This document shows positions 1-6,600 of a stretch of DNA of 8,019 nt, piece after piece. A program made the translations under genes and the position numbers. Below the pieces are notes generated by a model. It made no database searches. It was given only the letters and a program-made list of their open reading frames with translations, and was not told where the DNA came from. Position 1 is the stretch's first letter, and every line of letters begins with the position of its first letter. Source of the stretch: JAUNKE01 sp041784625 (GTDB lineage: Bacteria; Bacillota; Clostridia; Peptostreptococcales; Filifactoraceae); the NCBI GenBank assembly GCA_041784625.1, contig JBHBDS010000040.1:1-8019 (forward strand), written 5' to 3'.

Positions 1-24
1 AGAGAATGACGTCAGGAGGATGTT

Positions 25-927
25 ATGGTATTCAAAAATTATGATGCGCTGATTGAACATGTTCAGAAACTTGGCGCAAAAAGAAAAGTTGTGTTGGCTG
101 CTGCACACGATGAGCATGCGCTCGAGGCGGTAATTTTGGCGGACAAAAATAATATTGCGGAGCCTGTTCTTGTGGGCGACAAACCTCGCATCGAAAAAAT
201 GCTTGCAGATTTTGGAATCGCTGCGGATAAATTTGCCATTTATCACACAGAAAATGATTCGGAAGCGGCAAAAAAATCGATCGAGCTTATTCGTGAGGGC
301 AAAGGCGATTTCTTGATGAAAGGGAAATTGCAAACGGCGGATCTTCTTCGAGAAGTAGTCAACAAAGAAACCGGACTATCGCTCGGCAAACCGATGACGC
401 ATGTGGCGATGCAAGAAGTTCCAAGCTACCACAAGTTGCTTGCAGTAACCGACGGCGGAATGATGATGTATCCTGATTTGGAGGCGAAGAAAAGCATTAT
501 CGAAAATGCGGTCGATGTTTTCCTCAAAATGGGCTACGACTGTCCAAAGGTTGGCGTGCTAGCGGCAGTAGAAGTGGTGAACCCAAAAATGCCAGAAGCG
601 GTGGACGCTGCGGAGCTCAAAAAGATGAACCAAGAAGGAATCATCAAAAACTGTATCGTCGAAGGACCGATTGCGTATGATCTTGCGGTGAACGCAGAGA
701 GCTCGGTTATCAAAGGTTATGAAAGTCCAGTTGCTGGCGATGTCGATATTTTGGTTGTGCCAAATATCACCGCAGGAAATATTCTTGGCAAGAGTTTGAT
801 TTACTCGGGCAATGCGAAGATGGCGGGCTTTGTCGTTGGAGCAAAAGTGCCGATTGTTCTCACTTCAAGAGGCGCAACAACGGAAGAAAAATATTTATCA
901 TTAGCAATTTCAGCATCTGCTGTTTAG
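25..927 (+). CDS. ptb: Phosphate butyryltransferase-family acyltransferase (Ptb)
   Basis: This 300-residue cytoplasmic enzyme belongs to the phosphate acetyl/butyryltransferase family, which reversibly converts acyl-CoA plus phosphate to acyl-phosphate plus CoA. Seen directly: the family blocks FLMKGKLQT (about residues 96-104), PMTHVAM (123-129), VTDGGMMMYPDL (141-152), AAVEVVNPKMPEAVDA (179-194), VEGPIAYDLA (213-222), VAGDVDILVVPNITAGN (236-252) and a C-terminal VPIVLTSRGATTEEK. The length matches Ptb (about 300 residues) and not long Pta proteins with extra N-terminal domains. The ATG is preceded by AGGAGG at 14-19, five bases upstream. A TGA at 7-9 could be the end of an upstream gene. 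It lies 18 bases before iorA, so the acyl-CoA may come from a 2-oxoacid oxidoreductase and the acyl group may be aryl-acetyl or branched rather than butyryl. An acyl kinase partner, expected for ATP formation, is not in the window. The family is certain; the exact substrate is not. Confidence 0.92.
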   Translation: MVFKNYDALIEHVQKLGAKRKVVLAAAHDEHALEAVILADKNNIAEPVLVGDKPRIEKMLADFGIAADKFAIYHTENDSEAAKKSIELIREGKGDFLMKGKLQTADLLREVVNKETGLSLGKPMTHVAMQEVPSYHKLLAVTDGGMMMYPDLEAKKSIIENAVDVFLKMGYDCPKVGVLAAVEVVNPKMPEAVDAAELKKMNQEGIIKNCIVEGPIAYDLAVNAESSVIKGYESPVAGDVDILVVPNITAGNILGKSLIYSGNAKMAGFVVGAKVPIVLTSRGATTEEKYLSLAISASAV

Positions 928-934
928 TTGAAAA

Positions 935-939
935 AGGAG
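935..939 (+). promoter_or_regulatory. Ribosome binding site that sets the iorA start
   Basis: AGGAG lies six bases before the ATG at 946. A TTG at 928 is in frame and would add six residues, but it sits before this site and would place the site inside the coding region, so 946 is the better start. The adjacent ATG at 941 is out of frame. Confidence 0.8.
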
Positions 940-945
940 AATGTA

Positions 946-2727
946 ATGAAAAAATTAATGACAGGAAATGAAGCGGTTGCACGTGGAGCTTATGAAGCTG
1001 GAGTGCGTTATGCTTCTGCGTATCCGGGAACACCGAGTACGGAGATTTTGGAAAACACAGCGCTATACAAAGGAGATATTCTTGCTGAGTGGGCAACGAA
1101 TGAAAAAGTTGCAGCGGAATCTGCAATGGGTGCGTCACTTGCTGGAGCAAGATCTTTTGCAGCGATGAAGCATGTTGGGGTAAACGTTGCGGCTGACCCA
1201 TTGTTTACATACGCATACATGGGCGTAAACGGAGGATTTGTACTGATTTCTGCCGATGAGCCGGGAATGCATTCCTCACAAAATGAGCAGGACAACAGAA
1301 ATGTTGCGAAGATGGCAAAAATCGCAATGCTTGAGCCATCCGATAGCCAAGAGGCAAAAGATCTTTTCAAAAAAGCATTCGAAATTTCTGAGGAATTTGA
1401 CACGCCAGTATTGTTTAGAATGACAACGAGAATTTGTCACTCTAAGGGAATTGTTGAGCTTCAAGATCGTGTTGAAGTGCCAATCAAACCATACGAAAAA
1501 AATATTCTCAAAAATGTAACCGTTCCAGCGAACTCTCAAAAAATGAGATTTGTGGTGGAAGATCGATTGAACAAATTGAAAGAGTTCTCCAACACGACAG
1601 AGCTGAATTTCGTAGTAGATAATAACAGCAAAATCGGGGTAATCGCATCGGGCGCTTGCTATGGCTATGCGAGAGAAGTTTTTGGCGATAGCGTTTCGTA
1701 TCTAAAACTTGGATTCACCAATCCATTGCCAGATAAAAAAATCGTTGACTTCTGCACAGGAAAAGAAACAATCTACGTCATCGAAGAAAATGATTCCTAT
1801 ATCGAGGAAAAAGTTCGTGAGCTCGGATTCAAATGCTTTGGAAACGATCTATTCCCATTCTGTGGAGAAAAAACGCCAGATGTAATTCGTAAAGCAGTTT
1901 ATGGAAAATCGATGGACAGCACTGAGCCAAATCCAGAAAAAGTAGTTCCAAGACCGCCAACATTCTGCGCAGGATGTCCGCATAGAGGATTCTTCCACGA
2001 GCTTGGCAAGAGAAAAAATACTGTAGTCGCTGGAGACATTGGATGTTATACACTCGGATTTGCTCCGCCATACAATGCGATGGACTTCAACGTTTGTATG
2101 GGTGGCGCTTATGGTTCGGGTCACGGATTCCAACAAGTTGCAAATATGACGGACGAGCCAAAACGTGTTGTATCGGTAGTAGGAGACTCCACATTCTTCC
2201 ACACTGCGATCAACGGATTGCTCAACGTCGTATACAACCGCTCGAACGCAATCAACGTGATTCTCGACAACCGTATCACAGGAATGACTGGTCACCAAGA
2301 AAATCCTGGTTCGGGATACACGCTTCAAGGAATGCCAACCGAAGTTGTTGAGCTTGAGCCATTGGTTCGTGCGTGCGGAATCAAACATGTTAAGACAATC
2401 AATCCAAACCGTTTGGACGAAGTAAACGCTGCGTTTGATTGGGCGTATGCATTGGATGAACCATCCGTAATCATCACGAGATGGCCATGCGTACTCAAAA
2501 AATTCACCGATGTGGACAAAAAAGAATTTGCAGAGGCATTTACAACAAAATGCGAAGTAAATCAAGAAGTATGTATCGGATGTAAGAGATGTATTCGTAC
2601 AGGATGTCCAGCGCTTTCGTTTGACAAAGAGAAAAAGAAAAGCCAGATCAATCCAGAGCAATGTGTGGGCTGCGAAGTATGTCTACAAGTTTGTCCAGTA
2701 AAAGCAATTGGAAAGGTGGTACGCTAA
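946..2727 (+). CDS. iorA: Indolepyruvate:ferredoxin oxidoreductase, alpha subunit
   Basis: This is the 593-residue large subunit of a thiamine-diphosphate and iron-sulfur enzyme that decarboxylates indolepyruvate and related aryl pyruvates to aryl-acetyl-CoA and reduces ferredoxin. Domains seen in order: an N-terminal pyrimidine-binding domain with the block around AYPGTPSTEI and DEPGMHSSQNEQDNR; a middle domain; a CAGCPHRGF motif (341-349) and GDIGCYTLG; a thiamine-binding motif beginning GDSTFFH (413-419) and ending DN at 441-442; and a C-terminal two-cluster ferredoxin domain. The ferredoxin cysteines are C543, C546, C549, C554 (a four-residue last gap before CP, usual for IorA) and C573, C576, C579, C583. 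Length is typical (about 590-650). The start at 946 is chosen from the ribosome binding site; a TTG at 928 is the alternative. Its stop overlaps the iorB start, as expected for subunits made in equal amounts. Exact 2-oxoacid preference is not readable from sequence. Confidence 0.96.
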   Translation: MKKLMTGNEAVARGAYEAGVRYASAYPGTPSTEILENTALYKGDILAEWATNEKVAAESAMGASLAGARSFAAMKHVGVNVAADPLFTYAYMGVNGGFVLISADEPGMHSSQNEQDNRNVAKMAKIAMLEPSDSQEAKDLFKKAFEISEEFDTPVLFRMTTRICHSKGIVELQDRVEVPIKPYEKNILKNVTVPANSQKMRFVVEDRLNKLKEFSNTTELNFVVDNNSKIGVIASGACYGYAREVFGDSVSYLKLGFTNPLPDKKIVDFCTGKETIYVIEENDSYIEEKVRELGFKCFGNDLFPFCGEKTPDVIRKAVYGKSMDSTEPNPEKVVPRPPTFCAGCPHRGFFHELGKRKNTVVAGDIGCYTLGFAPPYNAMDFNVCMGGAYGSGHGFQQVANMTDEPKRVVSVVGDSTFFHTAINGLLNVVYNRSNAINVILDNRITGMTGHQENPGSGYTLQGMPTEVVELEPLVRACGIKHVKTINPNRLDEVNAAFDWAYALDEPSVIITRWPCVLKKFTDVDKKEFAEAFTTKCEVNQEVCIGCKRCIRTGCPALSFDKEKKKSQINPEQCVGCEVCLQVCPVKAIGKVVR

Positions 2728-3299
2728 TGACTAAGAATATACTATTGGTAGGTGTCGGTGGACAAGGAACAATTTTGGCTGCAAAACTTCTTACAATTGG
2801 TTTGATGGAACGTGGCTACGATGTAAAAATGAGTGAGATTCACGGAATGAGCCAGCGTGGTGGATCGGTTTCTTCTCAAGTTCGCTATGGCGAAAAGGTA
2901 GAGTCCACAGTAATCGAAAAAGGAAGCGCAGACATCATCATCGCATTTGAAAAAATGGAAGCGATTCGTGCGCTCGAATATCTAAAACCAGGTGGAACAA
3001 TTGTTGTCAACGATTTGGAAATCGAATCGATGCCAATTCAAACTGGAAAATTCGATTATCCAGAAGGAATCATCGAAGAGCTAAACAAAAATGCGAAAAC
3101 GGTTGTAATCGAAGCGTCTAAATTGGCAAAAGAACTCGGCAACTCGAGAGTAACCAATATGATTCTCTTTGGAACAATCATCAAATCAATGCAACTAGAA
3201 GACATCGACTGGGAAAAAATTCTAAAAGAAAATATCAAACCAAACCTCGTTGAGCTGAACCTAAAAGCAATCGAGCTAGGAAAGAGTATGATTCAATAG
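2727..3299 (+). CDS. iorB: Indolepyruvate:ferredoxin oxidoreductase, beta subunit
   Basis: This 190-residue protein is the small (gamma-type domain) subunit that pairs with IorA in the cytoplasmic indolepyruvate oxidoreductase. Seen directly: an N-terminal GVGGQGT nucleotide-like loop (about residues 9-15), the hallmark EIHGMSQRGGSVSSQVR block (about 42-58), and an ADIIIAFE(K)ME segment typical of the pyruvate ferredoxin oxidoreductase gamma/IorB domain. Length agrees with the family (about 190-200). The ATG at 2727 shares its first base with the last base of the iorA TAA stop, which points to translational coupling, and a GGTGG (2715-2719) serves as ribosome binding site inside the iorA end. 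The open frame extends upstream to an ATG at 2661, but those 22 extra residues lie in the iorA ferredoxin region and do not resemble the family, so they are excluded. It is the last gene of the cluster. Confidence 0.95.
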   Translation: MTKNILLVGVGGQGTILAAKLLTIGLMERGYDVKMSEIHGMSQRGGSVSSQVRYGEKVESTVIEKGSADIIIAFEKMEAIRALEYLKPGGTIVVNDLEIESMPIQTGKFDYPEGIIEELNKNAKTVVIEASKLAKELGNSRVTNMILFGTIIKSMQLEDIDWEKILKENIKPNLVELNLKAIELGKSMIQ

Positions 3300-3375
3300 C
3301 GCAAAATTATTGGTCGATAAAATTAATGCACAAGGATTTTTTCAATGCGAAATGATTTGATAAATGATTTGCTTT

Positions 3376-3459
3376 AGCATCGATCTGCATTTCAATTGCT
3401 TGATGCAAGAGATGCTTGTCGTTGTGCGATGAGATTTATGATTGAACATCAATAATAAA
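3376..3459 (+). other. Two potential RNA hairpins in the iorB 3' region
   Basis: The first pairs AGCATC (3376-3381) with GATGCT (3411-3416), with an inner stem TGCAT (3386-3390) with ATGCA (3403-3407) and a further CAA/TTG pairing at 3393-3395 and 3400-3402. The second pairs TTTAT-G-ATTGA (3435-3445) with TCAAT-A-ATAAA (3449-3459), ten base pairs around one G-A mismatch with a three-base loop. It is AT-rich and is followed by a short T run at 3463-3467, so it might be a weak terminator. No known RNA family was recognised. The pairings are seen by eye; no folding energy was computed. The rest of 3300-3468 shows no convincing gene. Confidence 0.4.
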
Positions 3460-3468
3460 AAATTTTTC

Positions 3469-3530
3469 AGAGTCTTTTCGAATACAGCTTGCCGAAAATC
3501 GGATGAGTTTGTTTGAAAAGACTCTTTTTT
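3469..3530 (+). terminator. Probable intrinsic terminator after the ptb-iorAB cluster
   Basis: AGAGTCTTTTC (3469-3479) pairs perfectly over 11 bases with GAAAAGACTCT (3515-3525), and the stem runs straight into a T run ending at 3530. The 35-base loop is long for a terminator but contains its own small stem, CCGA (3492-3495) with TCGG (3499-3502). It lies 169 bases after the iorB stop and just before the next gene's probable promoter, so it would separate the two transcription units. The reverse strand lacks a T run directly after the stem, so termination is most likely on the plus strand. Confidence 0.72.
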
Positions 3531-3542
3531 GCAGCACGTTCT

Positions 3543-3572
3543 CTGCCACAAAACCGCAATATGTGATAAAAT
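3543..3572 (+). promoter_or_regulatory. Possible sigma-A-type promoter of the large multidomain gene
   Basis: A TAAAAT -10 box (3567-3572) is preceded by TG at 3564-3565 (extended -10) and, 18 bases upstream, by CTGCCA (3543-3548), a four-of-six match to TTGACA. It sits between the terminator and the next start codon, leaving a leader of roughly 40 bases. The -35 match is modest, so this is a consensus-based guess. Confidence 0.5.
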
Positions 3573-3603
3573 ATGAGAGGAAATATTTTTTAGGAAACCG
3601 ATT

Positions 3604-3610
3604 AGGGAGA
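3604..3610 (+). promoter_or_regulatory. Ribosome binding site of the large multidomain gene
   Basis: AGGGAGA is seven bases before the ATG at 3618. A TAG at 3612-3614 is in frame with that ATG, so translation of this frame cannot begin farther upstream. Together these fix the start. Confidence 0.82.
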
Positions 3611-3617
3611 ATAGACG

Positions 3618-6600
3618 ATGATTCGTGATTTTTACCATCAGATCAAAGAGAGGATCCGCAGTTTAGAAAAAAAATACGATCTTTCGTTGATGATGGATGC
3701 CATTGATCAGGAAAAAATAGATGTTCTTTTGGGGCAAGAAAAATACTCTGCCAATTCGCTTTTTGATGCGATGGAAGATTATTTTGTTGCGCTTATCAAA
3801 ACTTCGTGGTTTGAGAAAAATTTGGGAGATTCTTCCGAAGAAATTCTCGACAAAAAAGTTTTTTTAGAATATGCACTCGACTATGTGCGCTATCTGTCTT
3901 TTCCAGGCTCGGTTGAGCTGATACAAAATCCGATGCGCATTCTTTTGGCGGAGATTTTTTTGGAAGCTTTTCAAGTCTTGACCGATTTTGAGATGCAATC
4001 GCATGGCAAAGAATTTTACAACCGCTATCCGATGGAATTTTTGACAAAAGAAGAAGAATCTCAGCTGCCAGAGGGGCACGAGTATTTTACTTTCAAAAAA
4101 TATTATCGAGAGCATTTTGTTTTTGAGATGCTCAAACTCAGCCAGGATGTCAAAGGCTACACGACACTGGATCATATCTCGGGCGTGTGCTACATTGCGC
4201 TGTATATTGCACGACAGCTCAAATCTTGCAATTTGCCGATCGACCTCGGGCTCGTCATCACGGCATCGATGGGGCATGACCTTGGAAAATATGGCGCAAA
4301 AAAAAGCGAAGAGCGTCGCATTCCGTACCTGCATTATTACTACACCGATCTGTGGTTTGAGCAGCGAGGAATGCCATTCTCGGGAAAAGTTGCGGCAAAT
4401 CACTCGACCTGGGATTTGGAACTGGAGAATCTTCAGATCGAATCGCTCGTGCTTATCTACGCTGATTTTCGTGTGAAAGCCAAAGGAAAGCAGATGCACA
4501 TCTATGATTTGGAGAGCTCCTTCCAAGTGATTTTGGACAAGCTGGACAATGTCGATGACGCCAAAGAAAAAAGATACAAGCGAGTGTATGCAAAGCTCAA
4601 GGATTTTGAAGACTATATGCACAGCCTTGGCGTGGATACGACGCTCCAAAATGCAGTCGATGAGCTTCTTTTTGTTGAGCAAAAAGAGACGGCATTTATG
4701 TACGGACAAGAGGTGGTGCAAAATCTCAAATTCCAATCGATTTGCTACAACATCAATATCCTAAAATATTTCAGCTCACTCGAGAGGTTCAACGAATTGC
4801 TCGTCAAACTCAGCAGCGAAAAAGATTGGCGTGAGATTCGAAATTACATCGAGTTGTTCCACGAATACGACAAATATATTGGAAAAAACCAGAAATTGCT
4901 CATTCTCAACGAACTACAAGATATGCTCTTGTCCAAACACGAGGACATTCGAAATCGTGCGGCAGAAATCATCGGCTCCATTATCGCGAATTTTGATGAG
5001 GAGTATCGAAAAGAAATTCCGGAGTATGTTCCGCTAATGAAAGAAGAGCAGACGAGCGTGGATCTGTTTGAACGTTTTTTATGCTATTTTCTATACAAGA
5101 ACCCGCATCAGACGCAGAAAAATATCGAGTGGCTACGAATCAATACCAAAAATATGGTGCATTCGCTGTTCGAAACAACACAAAAACCAACGGCATATCA
5201 TGCAGTGATTGCAAAACATCTTCGTCGTGCGATTTTGGAAAACAACGACGAGATCGCCTTGGCGCTCACGCAGGTGCTCAAACATATCAAAGTGGAGAAG
5301 ATCGAGGACAAAGAGGCGATTCACGAATTTTTGTTGTTCTTCTACAACAATTCCAACATCGAAGTTCAACTTGCGGTGACAAAATTGGTGTATATTCATT
5401 CGAAATATGCGATTAAGCAAGAATCGGATGTCGAGTTTGCGAAGAATATTATTGCGATCACTTCAAAGTCCGACGATGCAATTGTCAATTATCTTCGGAT
5501 GAAATTGATGCGAGCGTTGAGCGAGTTTTATTTTCTGGATACATCGAGCAAAATGGAGGAACTCTGCTGCGAAAGAATTACGGAGCAAGAGCTCGTCAAG
5601 ATTCATCTCAAAAATCTAAAATCGGCAACCGGTTGGATTGAGAAAAAAGCGAATATCGATGTGATGGTTGCCGAAGTACTGTCGGAAAATACGGACAATG
5701 CGCTGCAGACGGCGCTGCATTTTTGTAACTTGCTCAAAGTAAGCTCGACCGAGAGTGTACGAAATCACTCGGGCAAATCGATTCTAAAAATACTGCTGAA
5801 TCTCAAAAAACAAGAGCGCAACGACGTGGCAATCGAGCTGATTCGTGCGCTAGAGATGCAGGACATTCAGTTTACAAAATATATTCCAAAATATATCGGT
5901 GGCATCATCATTCATTCGGAAGTGGCGGAGCTTGATGAGATTCTCGATGATTTTTATGAAAAATCCAAAGTCTCCTCGCCGCAGCTCGTGTGGTTGGTGC
6001 TACTCAGCGTCGGCTATGCGGTCGAAGAGTATCTGATCGCAAACCGAGAACAGGCGATGGATGATACCACGAAGCGATTGTTCCAAAAAATGCTCGGCAT
6101 ATTATTGATTGGACTTCATAGTTTTGACCAGTCGATCTTCAACGAGAGTCTCAAGATTCTTGCGAGATTGTTTGCGTCCGAAAAAATTACGCTTGCCGAA
6201 AAATATTTGATTTACAAAGCGATTGACAAAAAACTTCTCGACCTCGTTGCGCTCCGACGGGACGATGAGAATCTGTATATCAAATGCTCGGCATCCCTAA
6301 ATAAAATTTATCGATTCATATCGGACTACGAATTTTTTGAGGGGCTACTCCTAAGCCAATCCAACGAAAAAGTGGCGTTTTTCCCTGGGTCGTTCGATCC
6401 GTTTTCACTCGGGCACAAGGAGATTGCCAAAGAGATTCGCAACTTGGGATTTGACGTGTTTCTTTCGATCGACGAATTTTCGTGGTCCAAGCAGACGCAG
6501 CCGAACCAGATTCGTAAGAAGATCATCCAGTGCTCCATTGCGGATGAGCAAAACATTTACGTGTTCCCGAACAAATATCCAATCAATATTGCGAATGACG

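Noticed and set aside
1849..2661. A 270-residue open frame on the minus strand
   Set aside because: It lies wholly opposite iorA, whose thiamine and ferredoxin motifs show the plus strand is coding. The reverse translation has no recognisable motif.
3342..3638. A 98-residue minus-strand frame covering the intergenic region
   Set aside because: Its start lies inside the giant gene with no ribosome binding site before it, and it runs through the terminator hairpin and the probable promoter. The sequence looks non-coding.
3864..4736. A 290-residue open frame on the minus strand
   Set aside because: It is antisense to the HD-domain part of the giant gene, which has clear metal-binding residues and a well-placed ribosome binding site. 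The antisense product has no family features.
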